A stretch of DNA of 64,000 nucleotides from Lichenostomus cassidix. Taxonomy: Eukaryota > Chordata > Aves > Passeriformes > Meliphagidae. The DNA is taken from the NCBI GenBank assembly GCA_008360975.2, contig CM039181.1, positions 7,920,380 to 7,984,379 on the forward strand, given 5' to 3'. Shown piece by piece: positions 1-11,734 of this stretch. The stretch's first letter is position 1. Every line of letters starts with the position of its first letter. The notes beneath the pieces were generated by a model. That model was not told where the DNA came from. It was given only the letters and a program-made list of their open reading frames with translations, and did no database searches. The position numbers were made by a program, and so were the translations under genes.

Positions 1-2406
1 GGACCACAGCACTTAGCAGTGGCCTCCTCCAGCTGCATGACCCCTCCTGAGGGAGCAGCCTCTCCCACACAGCTGAGGCTTGGGCTCAGGAGGAATGTCT
101 GGACTGGGCTGCAACACAGGTGAACGTGGGCTGTGGCACTGAACATGCAGGGTCTAGAAACCACAGAGCTGCTGCCTCTATTGCTTTCCAGGGGTTTCAC
201 TCCCACCCCTTTGTTGCATCTTAAGATAGGCAGGATGAATCTGGAGGCAACGCATGATAGACTCTTCCAAAGGGTAATCAGTCATGCCTGGGGGACCTGC
301 TGGCTTATGGTAGGACATGGTTTTGCAGGCAGGGTGAGCCAGAGGGCTCAGTCTCCCCACTTCACAGTAGGGCTTTACCAGCCCTGCCTGGCCAGCAAGA
401 CTGGCAGCTCCCAGCCCTCAGCTGTGTCTGGGAAAGGGGGAATAATTCATGCATGAGGAATAATTCAAAGCAAGAAAGTTCTTGCAGCAAGAGGAGATGC
501 CCAGTGGTTTGGGTTTTTAGCTGCACACTCATGGCTGCGCAAACTTCACTGCATTGTGCTCTCTTAGGCACATGCTAAATGTGACATAAATTATTTAAGC
601 TGTTTTTTGTTTCTCTCGGGACTGCTAATTTCAAGTTGCATTTAGGAGAAACACAGTAGGTTAAACTGAAAAAAAGTCTATCCCAGACAGAGAGCTATGT
701 CTAAAGGAAGCTGTGAAAAAACAGACAGTCAACAGTAATGTTGATAAGTTTTAATTGTAAAACACAAAAAAAATTGAATTAAAATGCTTTAGCTAGAAAA
801 AGAGTTTATTTGGATAATTCTTATTAATATTCACCCTATGTCTGTTTATATTGGATATATTATACAAGGTGAAATGTCCTCATTTAATTTTTAAAAAATG
901 GCTTCATGCACCTTAATCGTACCATCCACTCTTTTTTTTTTTAATAGAAAAAGACTTTTGTAACTAGTGATTGTATTAATTAAGGAAAGATGGTGGAAGT
1001 CAGGGGAAGAGGCAAATATGTACATCTGCTATGTATGAAAATCATTGTGTTGTCCATTCCTTATTTATTGCCATCTCACTGTCTTTAATGGCAAAAGCTA
1101 ATGACTGCACAACTACAGAAAATACCAAGGAGACAGAGTACACCCAGTAAGACCCTCCAGCCAAACTGAAACTCCCCATAAGATCTCCATTAATTAAAAT
1201 CTCTACAGATGGGTTCCCTTAATTGTAGGAAACGGAATACAATCCCTATAATTAACTCTCCACTCAAAGGCTTTTCCCCCCCTCAGCATCTGGAAAGAGC
1301 AGCAGTGATTGTTTGGCACCTCGTTGCTGGAGGGCGAGGCTGACTCTGCAGAGCTGTCACTGCCCAGGGCCCCACACCAAACACAGTCTCATCTCTCACC
1401 CAGCCTCCTCCACTACCCACTACGCTGCACTGAGAGGTTTTTACCTTTGTGTGGGTCACAACACCATTATCCACTAGCACAATGCCCGTTTCTCCTCGCC
1501 TTGGAGGGAAATGTTGGTTCTTCTCTAAAGTCGTTTCTGCCCTGGAGGGCTGGAGGGTGAGCAGCTCGTCAGTGCTGCAGTGCAGGGAGAAATGTCACGA
1601 TGTGGAGAAAGTGGTATTATTGAGGGATAACCAAAGAAAGCTTGCTGTTTCCCTTGGAGTAGCAGGTGGTTTTGGGGCAGACCTTGCCTTATGACAGGTT
1701 TGTGGAGCATGTCTGTGTTCTACCAGCAGTAGACAAGGAATGTCAGCCAATCCTGTGACGATTTCTGCCTCTGTTTCCTGAGCTTATTGTTTGCTCCAGC
1801 AGAGCTCTGATGTCTTGCATTTTCTCTCTGCTCTGTAATTAAAAGCCTTTGTTCAAATCTTCAGATCTCTGTCCTGGTTACTACCCCTTTCTCCTCCTCC
1901 ATCCCACTATCCTCTGCACCAAAGAAATGTATTTCTGGCCATATACCAACTCACCTTTTTGGGGAGAGCCAGGGGACAGCAGCTGGAGAGAGATAACATG
2001 GTTGGAGGGTTCCAGGGGACCTGTGGGCCTGGGAGTAAAGTAAATAACTGGGATCACTCTGTAGGTTTCAGCCCTTCCTAATATTGCTGTGGAACCTGGA
2101 GGATCTACAGCTCTCCTGAATACAGGGCAGTTCTTTAGAGCTACTTTCTGCTTGCTATGACTAGCATGGGTTCTGGTGTCTTGTCTTGGAGGAGCTTCCA
2201 CAGAGATCCTTGTTCTTGGGGCTCACAGGTGTGTCAAAGCTGGAGCCAGGGAGCTGTGGGAGCATGGGACCAGTGGCAAAGCTGATGTGCATGGTGGCTG
2301 CAAAGTTTTTCTCAGGAAGCTGCAGCTCCTCCACAAGAGGAAGAGTGTGGAGTGCAGAGGGCTGCCTTCCTCCCTGCTAAAATTGCCAAGATGAATGTCT
2401 CTGCTG
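1..2406. other. Gene-free intergenic DNA
   Basis: AT-rich non-coding sequence. The open frames on both strands are around 100 codons or shorter, overlap one another and resemble no protein family I know. A short spaced duplication of GGAATAATTCA flanks a TCATGCATGA palindrome near 440-467. No RNA gene, exon or LTR is visible. Confidence 0.6.
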
Positions 2407-2412
2407 GAAGTT

Positions 2413-2661
2413 TGTCACTGTTGAGCCGCTAGCAGTTTTCAGTGGCAAGAAGGAAAAAAGCCTTTATTGTTTTGATTTCAATATATATATAGTTTTTTCA
2501 GAGGTCGCCCCAATTGGTCAGCCTGAGGCCTCCCCCTAGGCCTGACTGGCCACGCCTGAGCTGTCCAAATCTTGGGACACTGTTTTAAAAAACATCCAAA
2601 CTTTATCTTTGTTTATGAAACACAAAAAGAATTCTCATGGGAAAGACCTGTGCTAGCCACA
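2413..2661 (-). mobile_element. Solo LTR, family A copy 1 (ERVK-like)
   Basis: This 249-bp element is flanked by a perfect 6-bp direct repeat, GAAGTT, at 2407-2412 and 2662-2667. Read on the minus strand it begins TGTGGCTAGC and ends in CA, the usual TG...CA LTR termini. It contains a CCAAT box (ATTGG on the plus strand near 2513), a TATA-like run (about 2482-2491) and an AATAAA signal (TTTATT near 2463), in the order expected for U3-R-U5. Two further copies of the family lie at 3766 and 38685. A 6-bp duplication is typical of class II (ERVK-type) integration, so I infer a passerine ERVK-like family. It is the most diverged copy, lacking a short segment near its plus-strand left end. There is no internal retroviral sequence, so it is a recombined solo LTR. 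Confidence 0.85.
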
Positions 2662-2667
2662 GAAGTT

Positions 2668-3759
2668 CAGAGCACGTCTAGCTCACAACTGTTGCAGACA
2701 AACAATCCAATAGAAGACATAGTCATGCATGAAACTGAGGTAGGAACCGTGAAATAATCTGATGTCTTGCCCATGGATTTGACTAGGGAAATGTATGTCA
2801 TGTAACATGGGCTCTCCAAGCCAGCCCTGACCAGGAGCAGCACATTTAAAATGGAAAAATACGTGCACAGAAGAGGGGTAATATTTAAAAAGCCATCAGA
2901 TTTCTCTTTCTGCCATTCAGTATTTATTTTACTGTAGTGTGTGAGTACTCAGTACAAATCACTGTACGCTTGTGCTGAAGGTATTTCCATGTTGTGCAGC
3001 ACAGCATTATATAAGGCAGGTGTTTTACTGCTGCTCCCCATGCAAGAAGCCAGCCACTGAAATACTGACAGTTTAATGTTCATACGTCTTTGCATTGGTC
3101 TACAGCAGCATTGTCAGAGTTTTCTATCTATGGCAGTTGTTTTTTCCCTGATCTTTGGGATGAGTTAGTTTTAGGAACCCAAGTCTAATTTTAATCAGTG
3201 TTTTATAAAACAGGATTTTTCTCCTTGGAAATAAATCAAGTGTTGGTATCACTGAAGTTGCTTGCTCCCTGAGATGAGCTGTCAGCTGCTGTGAAACACT
3301 AGGGTCTGCAGACTACTCTGCAGACAGTCTCAGGCATTAAAGAATTACACATTTTGCTCTTTGTAGACAAGCCAGACATCCTTCAAACAGCAAACGTTCA
3401 CCTTTGGGGTCGGCAGCACTTTTCTGAATATGAAGCAGGATCCCTGTGCTTGTGCCCACATAAGGCTCTAACCTGCATCTCAGGGGCCTGTGTCCAGTTC
3501 TCTACATTCACATATTCAAGAGCAGTTCAGTTCAGAAAATAAAATTTTTAAAAATGGTGGAGTCCTCAGACTACAACCTCAAAAATTACATAGCTACTGT
3601 AAAAAGCTTTCATTGCAAGAGAATTTTGAAAATGGGACATTCCTGAGAAAATAAGAAAAGGTAAGCATATTTATGACTTGTAAAGCCACTGGACATCATG
3701 CAGTGCTGCCATACAGGGCCCCAATATGCCCCTTTGTCACACTCCTTGAAGATGGTGTA
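2668..3759. other. Gene-free spacer between two LTRs
   Basis: About 1.1 kb of unique AT-rich sequence separates LTR copies 1 and 2. No gag, pol or env-like frame, primer-binding site or polypurine tract is visible. The two LTRs carry different, complete target duplications, so this is ordinary host DNA and not a provirus interior. Confidence 0.7.
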
Positions 3760-3765
3760 CCACCC

Positions 3766-4027
3766 TGTCGCTGTTGAGCAGCTAGCAGAGTAAGGAAGTC
3801 AGTTCTCAGTGGCAAGAAGGAAAAGGCCTTTATTGTTTTGATTTCATCATATATATAGAGTTTTCAAAAGTCACCCAGATTGGTCAGTCAAAAACCTCCC
3901 CCTAGGCCTGATTGGCCAGGTCTGCACCGTCCAAGTCTTGGGACACTGTTTTTAATAACATCCAAACCTTATCTTTATTTATAAAACACAAAAGGATTTC
4001 TCATGGGAAAGACCTGTGCTAGCCACA
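3766..4027 (-). mobile_element. Solo LTR, family A copy 2 (ERVK-like)
   Basis: This 262-bp element is flanked by a perfect 6-bp target duplication, CCACCC, at 3760-3765 and 4028-4033. On the minus strand it runs from TGTGGCTAGC to GCGACA. Seen in order on that strand are two CCAAT boxes (plus-strand ATTGG at 3911-3915 and 3879-3883), a TATA box (CTATATATATG, about 3848-3858) and AATAAA (plus-strand TTTATT at 3829-3834). This is a complete LTR promoter and polyadenylation layout. It is very similar to copy 3 at 38685 and has the same orientation as copies 1 and 3. Confidence 0.87.
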
Positions 4028-7000
4028 CCACCCCTCTTGCTCTTGTGCACAGTATTTACTTTCTGCTATGCTCTCAGACCCTCTGGGGTGGCTCCACCTG
4101 GTCCTTCTCTCTGAGAGCACATAGGAAGAGCAGTCCAGTCTAAACCATTGCTTCTGAATGCCATGTTTTAACAAAATGAATTCATTCACCTGGCAGAGGG
4201 ATTTGTAGAAAAGTGCAGAACAGCATGTGGGGTGCAGCAGAGCAGGTGTACAATTTACTAGAGGCAAATCCAAGCACGTGTTTAAGGGTGCTGCTGGGCT
4301 GCTGCTGTAATGCCTCAGTCACCAACAGATATGCAGCTAGCTAATTTAACACCAGTCTTAATTGTACATTAATATAGGATAAACAAGATGAAAATCCCTT
4401 GTTATTTGCTCACTAGCACCGACCTGTCTGTAAGCTGCGTCCCACACTGTTTCCTGAAATCTGCAGTAGCTCAAGGCTGCCACAGCCTGCTCTACGCTGC
4501 AGGGAGCCAGAAGTGGTGTAGGGGCACAGGTTACCTCCCTCCAGAGGGCAGAGCCTGCTGTCACTGGAGGGCCTGTTCTCTGAAGGGCTTGAACTGCTCA
4601 AAGGGCAGGACTTGGGTCAGACTTGCTTCTTACTGACCTAAACAGTGCTTCTGCACATGCTTAAAGTTGGGGATGTGGCTAGGGAGGACTTTTCTTCATT
4701 CGCTGCTTGCAGGAAAACTGACTTGAATTTTTGAAATGCTTCTCTTTCTACCAAGGCTATTTAATCTGCAGGGATGTACTCAGCAAGTGATTTTTCTTTA
4801 CAGAGTTTTGCTGGCTGTTTCAAGAGACTGCTTCATGAAAATTGCTATCTCAGTGAATGTAGCTTGTAAACCTTTCTGATGACCTAATTAATTTTGCTAA
4901 AGTCTCTTTAGTAGAAGCATTTCCCACATAAAGGCAAGGTACCTACTGTCACCCAATGAATTTTTAAATACCTCTGGGTTTTTTTCATTTTTCTTTTATG
5001 GTTTTTGTTGTTGAGCCATCAGATATCATGATTGGAATACTAACTTTTCTATCCACTGCATGTGTAAGAGTGTAAAACTGGAAGTATTGATTCAATTGTA
5101 CACTCAGCTTGTGAGAGGCTGTCTAGTAGCCACTGCTTTTCTACGGCTTACTGAGTGAAAAGCAATTCTGCTTAGCTCTTCCTGCAGAAGGCATCCTGCT
5201 GGCTTTTCACACCACAGGCTCGTTCCCAAGACTCCAGAGTCATGGGGGTTTCATCACTGATTTAATTAATTTTTTAACTCTTTATTTTGTAAGGTAGGTT
5301 ATAGGCAGTAAGGTGATATCAAGTCTGATCCTATCTGTACTCAAATCAGTATAAAATGCTAATGAATTTAACTCATTAGTTGTAACCATATTTGCAGGGT
5401 GGTGAGGACTGTGAAACACACCTGTCATACCTGCCCTGGCATAGGCATAGACACAGATTCTAGTCTGAAATCCTTATCCAGAATCACATGGGAAATCACT
5501 AGACAGTCACTTACCAACTCCATGAAACCAAAGTGCAGCCTGGCAGTTCTAATATCAGTCATTCAAGGAGTGACCTATGCAGGCCAGGCATCTCCACCCA
5601 GAATAATTTCTCAGGTGTAAAACAGCAGGCTAAAATCATCCAGCGTAAAAGAAAACATGGTGTGTCAAAACATGATAATCTTTGGACATTTAACTTACCA
5701 GTTAATGGGATGGATATCTCTCCTTTCCACTGATCTCTCCAGGGAATGGAAACTATTGCTTTTTTTCTTCAGCTTTGTCTCATCCAATGCTAGAGTGAAA
5801 CATAAATATAAGTGATCTAAATGTATTCAATTCTCATTTCAGCAATGTCAACTTTAACTGCTTTTCATATACCAAACTCATTTTATATATTTAAATCTGC
5901 TTTCTGTTTTGCTTTCTACCATTGATGTGTTGCAGTAGGCATGAGCCTGACATAGAAATGCAAGGAAAAAGAGCCTCAAAGGAGCTGGTGCTTCTGGCTA
6001 GTTTGATTTCTTGATGTCGTTCTTCATCCTGACTTGTTCTCTCTCTGACAGTACCCAATGACTCTCCTACAATCGAGATTTGTTGCTTTTTGTAGTCCGT
6101 CTAGGGAGAATTGTGCGCAATGGCATTTTTTAGGAAGGCGTTTTGATAAATGTTCATGTATGCTAAATGAGCCATTCACAGGCCATTTGGTCTGAGAGGG
6201 GAATTTAAATTTGGGAAGAAGCAATGGGACTAGAAACATTGGAGAGCAGCAGTACTTGCCACTGGCTAAATGTAGCTGGAAAGATAAAATGATTTTGTGG
6301 AAATAACTCCACTCTACTTAACTTTTTTCAAAACTTCTGGGGCCAAATCTGACCCATTAATATTTTGAATTTTGTGAACTTCCAGTAGAAATATTGATGC
6401 ACGGGAAAGCACAGACTGACAGTCAATGACTCATCAGTCTTATTTTACAGATTGCCTCTGCCTCTTGGCTCTTCTAATCAAATATTCATTGCTTGGAAAT
6501 GCCCTCCCAGTGCATCCTTGCCGGTTAATTATAATCCCCTCACCTTGACTCTGAAACCTCTCCTGCAGATTGAGTGGAGCAGACTTCTGCTTCTTCCCCA
6601 AGCAAATCTGCCAGCAGCAGGGGTTGTGCAGGTGATGTTGAGCCTGAGATGCTGCTCAGACCCTGTTGGCTCTGCTGTCAGCCACAGGGAAGCCACAGCA
6701 GCTTCTGCTTGGAGAAAACCCTCTGTCTTCCTCAGTGGTCAGTCCCAACCTGCAAACTCAGTGAAAGCTGTTGTTGAAATTGGAAGAGGACTAATCTCCT
6801 GTTGGAGTGAACTGGAGCAATGGCAGTTAATAAAAAACAAACAAGCAAACACACCTCACCAAACCACAAACAAAAAACAACCCACACATCTTCTCCAGCT
6901 CCCCTGATAACTTTCCATGTGGGCCTAAGTCAAATGTAAGCAAAGTTCAAAGATTAGATCTACCACTTTTCCCTGATCCTATCCAAACAAGTTTAGTCTA

Positions 7001-9937
7001 ATGTGATCTGTCTTTCCTAAAATCACAATGCCTTTTTTCCTCCTTTTGTTTCTGCATCTTGATTATTTTCTCCAGTATCTGCTTGAAAAAGTTGTACATG
7101 ATAGAGGTCAGACCAATGAACTGTACTTTTTAAACTATTTCTTTCCCCAGCTCAAGATCTGCCCCCAAATCTTAAAACGTTTTTCTATCATTTAAGTGCC
7201 TGTACAATTTCCACTACTTCTTGTATGTTAACATACATTGCAATACTTATAGAATAAGTGGAGTGTATTGTCAGTATACAAAGGTTTTCTGGCAGTTCAA
7301 CATCAAATTAACTTTTCAAGAAATTGAACCAGATGCAGTTTAAAACTTTCCCTGTCGCCATCCTCATGTTTGTACATATGACTGCCTCTGCTCAGTACTT
7401 CCACTTTATCAATAGTTAACAAACATCGGCAAAAAATTTAATCTGTTTCATTTATTTAAGTCTTTCAGATCAATATAAAGAGTGTCTTTGGGATTTTTTT
7501 TCTTCCTATGCAAAAATGTTATCAATTATTAATCAAAGCAGACTAGATTTCATTGAAGATCTGACTTCCTGCAGCATGATACAGTATACTTAAATGTTAA
7601 AGGTACATTCTTTAAAAAATGCTGCATGCTAGAGTAGCTTTTAATTGCAATATGAAATGGATCCCTTGGTAAAGCCTAAATGAGTGTAAGTGTGAAATGT
7701 GGGCTGCAATGTTTTCACATGCAAAGAGCGTTAGCGTAAGTACTGAAACTGTGCAGAACAGGCTACACAAGTGGTCCTGTGGGACTTCAGGAAACCTGAA
7801 GGATTGTCCTGCTGAACTGGGGTGGGGCATGGCAGGAATGTTCATCCCTGTGCAAAGGGCAAATAGGCCCCAAGTCCAGATCAGCTTTGGAAGAATAAGT
7901 GGGGGGATGACAAAAGCTGAGTTTCAAGGCTGGGTGTTTCTTTCCCGCAGACATTTCTGGTGACCCTCACCCTGGCTAACAAAGAATCCACAGCCTGACA
8001 GGCCATGCCTGGACTGGGGTTACTGAGGGAAACGGGGATGTTTGCCAGATTGGGACTCAGATCTTGCATCAACGTTGAGCAAGCAGCTTCCACTATTTCT
8101 TTTAAAGCTCTATTGGCTCAGTTGAAGCCATGCTTGTCATGATAATTATGTTCAAATGCAAGCTAAAATGACTTAAAGACACATTCAAAAGGACGGTGAA
8201 CCCTGTCAGAATCAATAACCAAGGCCTCACTTTCTTTATTATTTTCACATGCTCAGTTTATTGAATATGTACAGAGAATGAATTGAAAATCAAGTGGTGT
8301 ATTTGTAGGACATTTAAATTATGTATTAGTAGCTCGAGACACTGTGGTTAGCCATTAAATAAATAATCGTAAACAGACCAATTCAGAATGATCTATTTCT
8401 ATATTTATGTTTGTGGCCTAAGAGAGGAAATGGATGCTTTTCATGGAGGGGAAAAAAATCCATCCATCAAGGGTTCCTCCAACTAAGGTATACAGTGCTA
8501 GTAAAAATGATATTTTAAAACAGAGTATCAAATGGGTTTCTAGCATCTCCTAGGAGTGGAAGACAGCCAAGTTTCTTTGTATTACCTTTTTGTTTTCTAT
8601 ATGAGATATACATTCATTTTGAGAGAACTGTAGGAACAGTTTGTTGTCTGGGCTTTTTTTTTCCCCCTCTCTTTAAGAACATTGTTTTCTGTTAATTAAA
8701 TTGGAATTCATCCCACTGAAACTCACCTGCCACAGAGCTCAGCAGGCAGGAAAAGGCAGTCCTGCTGGCCTTGGAAAACAGTAGCAATGTTCCAATTAAT
8801 TGCAGTTGGACCAGAAAAAATGGCACTTCTCACAATGACCTCATGGTTTCAATGTGTGCACTCAATTGGTCGTGCATTTCTTTTTACAGCTGCAGCTCGT
8901 GTGGAGTCATGAGAGTCCTGCTGCATTTCAGTTGTCCTTGTCAGAAAGAAAAGAGGGCAGAAGTTTCTTCTTCTAATTGTGGATGAGAATGAAAAAAAAG
9001 AAGGCATGAGAAGGTACATGAAGGTGTCTCAGGTTGGCATGGTAAACTTACCCACAAATTTTTTTGAGTCCTTGCCTCGTAAATTTGAGAGACCAGAGGC
9101 TGGTAATGCTGCAGCACAATCAGGCCCTGTAGTTTAGCGCTGCAGGGTCAGTTATGCAGGTGACTTTCACAGCTGATGAGAAGTTAAATGCACACCTGGA
9201 ATGTATAATCCTCAAGCACGTGACTGACATGAGACATAACTTCCTTGAAGTATCCTACCTTGGGTCTGTTTGTCCATCAGAACACATTAATGTAAGTAAA
9301 ATGTAAGTTAAGAAAGATAAGGCATCTTTTTGGATTCTGCTCTGCATTTTGATAATTGTATTATTGATCTAATTTACATCTCGGTTTGGTTGAGAAAGTA
9401 AAATACAAGTAGTTTTATTTACTTTTTTTCTAGATCTTCTGGTTAATTTAAGGAGCCCATTCTCAACTGTTAAGACAGTGCTGTAATACCAGCAGTAGGT
9501 GCTCTAAGGGAGTCCTTGGCTTTGGGGGTTACCTTTCTAGGGGAATACGTACAAAGAAGGAGCATTTTGGTTGTTTAGAGAAAAGGATCTTAAAAGATCT
9601 GCTAACTTCCCTCCAATTTTTCGTGCTGACCTCACTGGGTTACATCAGCTGAGATCCGAACCCATGTGGGAAACCTGAGAAGCTGTATCCAAGTGGCAGG
9701 AATAGGACCTCCTATATTAATACCTTGTAAATAGGGGAACAAGCTGCTCTTTGGAAGGCAGAAAAATTGCACAGCTCTGTATGTGAATGATGGATCTGTT
9801 AGACTTGCACAATTTCACTAAAAATTCTTCTGGCAAGAAAAATGCTCTGGGAAAGCATCCCTAAAAAATCCAACACTGCCAGTAGTGTCAGCCATGCAAA
9901 TACCACCTCTGTGTATGTCATCGTATGTAAATCCTGC

Positions 9938-9971
9938 ATAAATGTTTAACTGAGATAAATGTTTAACTGAA
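9938..9971. repeat. 17-bp tandem duplication
   Basis: Two adjacent 17-bp units, ATAAATGTTTAACTGAG and ATAAATGTTTAACTGAA, differ only at the last base. This looks like a recent replication-slippage duplication, with no other repeat context. Confidence 0.85.
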
Positions 9972-11721
9972 TATTTCTGCTATTTTCTTCTCACCCTGAG
10001 AGCTGTTTGCATTAGTAAACAAATTCTAATGTTTATGTACACAGTCACCCACTCTGTCTCGCTCCATCATTTAGCTTTTTTTCTGGAGCATTATTCTCTC
10101 TGGTGCTGCAAGGCTGCTGTAAGAGCTCCACTGAGGGATCCTGACTCCCAAACAAGAGCTGTACCAGTGGGGTCAGACAATAAAAACTGGGTCAGTGCAC
10201 TTCAGTGCATACCTGAAGTTCTTTTAATCAAAAGCAAAAGGCACTGCCATGGTCTATCTATGATTGGAAGAGATACAGACAAGGATAGAAAGCAGGTCCC
10301 TCACTTTCTTGAAAGTTAATCCAGGTAGAGCAAGGATTGCCTTTACAAAAGAGGAAAGAAATACTGTAATTAGGCACTTGGCATCCACGCAGTCCTGGTG
10401 AGCAGAGGAGTGCAGAGTGGTTAATGCAGGTGTGTATTGTGTTTGTTCCTGTAGGCAAAGCCATGGCATGGAGGTGAGAGGTTTCTTCAAGGTTGGAGAG
10501 ATCCCGGAGTAGAAACAAGGAGAAAAAGAATATTCTGTGATGCCACACTTGCTGCTGTGTCCCCTGGAGCCCTGCACATGGGACAGAGGAAGATGTGAGA
10601 TGCTGATTGAAGCTTTAACAATTTTCTCCCCTCTCCGGCTGGTGAGTACTGTTGTTAAAATAGACTCTTTCCAGCCATCCTCCTCATTGCTTCTACAAAC
10701 CACAATAGTGAAAGTGGCAGTGATTGCCTTCCTCTGCCTATGAGTTACTAGGAAACATTATCTGTTCCCTTAATTACTGTCCAGTCTTTTGTTGCCTATA
10801 AGTTATTTTCCCTGACACCAAAGGAGAACACTGCACTGGGTCTGCAGCATGCACCATGCCTAATCTTGTGCTCAGATGGTGTAGTGATGGGCTGCATTTT
10901 AAACTTGGTGGATAGAAGAAGCAGGCTGCATAAATACATTAGAAAACCTGCAGACTACGTTTGTTGCTCCTAGCTGAGCTAGGGCTGTTTGCAGGGGAGT
11001 GCTTCCCTGCTGTGGGATGTTGTACTTTGTGCTGAAGCGCATGGAACATGGAGGCTAGGGGGCTGGTGTTTGTCAGATTGTGCTAGGAAAGACTCACCTT
11101 GGTGTGGTTGTGGATGACAAACCTGCTACAAAGACCTTCATGCAGCTGTCAGCAGGCATGCTGTGAAGAAGAAAAGGCAGTCACTGGAGGATGCTGCCTG
11201 ACTTTGGTGTGTGTTCACTCAGCCTTCAGCCCTGCTCCTTCCAGGCTGGTTCTGGGGGCTGACACAGGTGATAGAAACAAGCCCTATGGCAGCTCAGGCT
11301 GTGGGAAGAGCAATCTCAGCCCTAGGTGAGAAAACCCACCAAGGCACAGTCCCTGTGAGCACAAGAACAGCTAATTTCATATGGCAGGGGCCCCACGGAG
11401 TGGCAGGGTGCTGGGGGAGTCAGCAAGGTGGCCATGTGTGCCTGGCAGTGAGAAGCTCTCTTGGGGAGAGAGTTTTGCCACTGATTTCAGCAGGGCTGGG
11501 ATTTCAGCACTGGTGGTGCCACACAAAGGAGAACACTCCCATCCTACATGAGCTCAGCTGCTCTGAGAGATGGGTGTCCTATTCCAGTTTGGAGTAAAAG
11601 TTTGGGGACTGGAGATAGCAGACAAAGCACAGAGCCATGGTGAAACAGAGCTCTGTTCTTCCATCTTTACACAAACAAAAGTCCCATTGAGAGCTGTAAG
11701 ACATTGAGTCCTCTGATTGAA

Positions 11722-11734
11722 ATATATATATATA
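11722..11734. repeat. (AT)n microsatellite, short
   Basis: An uninterrupted alternating A/T run of 13 bp, a likely polymorphic simple repeat. Confidence 0.7.

Noticed and set aside
2413..4027. A small provirus bounded by LTR copies 1 and 2
   Set aside because: Each LTR has its own distinct target duplication on both sides and the spacer has no retroviral features.
4533..4552. CTCF-like CTCCAGAGGGCAGAG
   Set aside because: An off-consensus base in the essential CCA part of the core makes it weaker than the other candidates.
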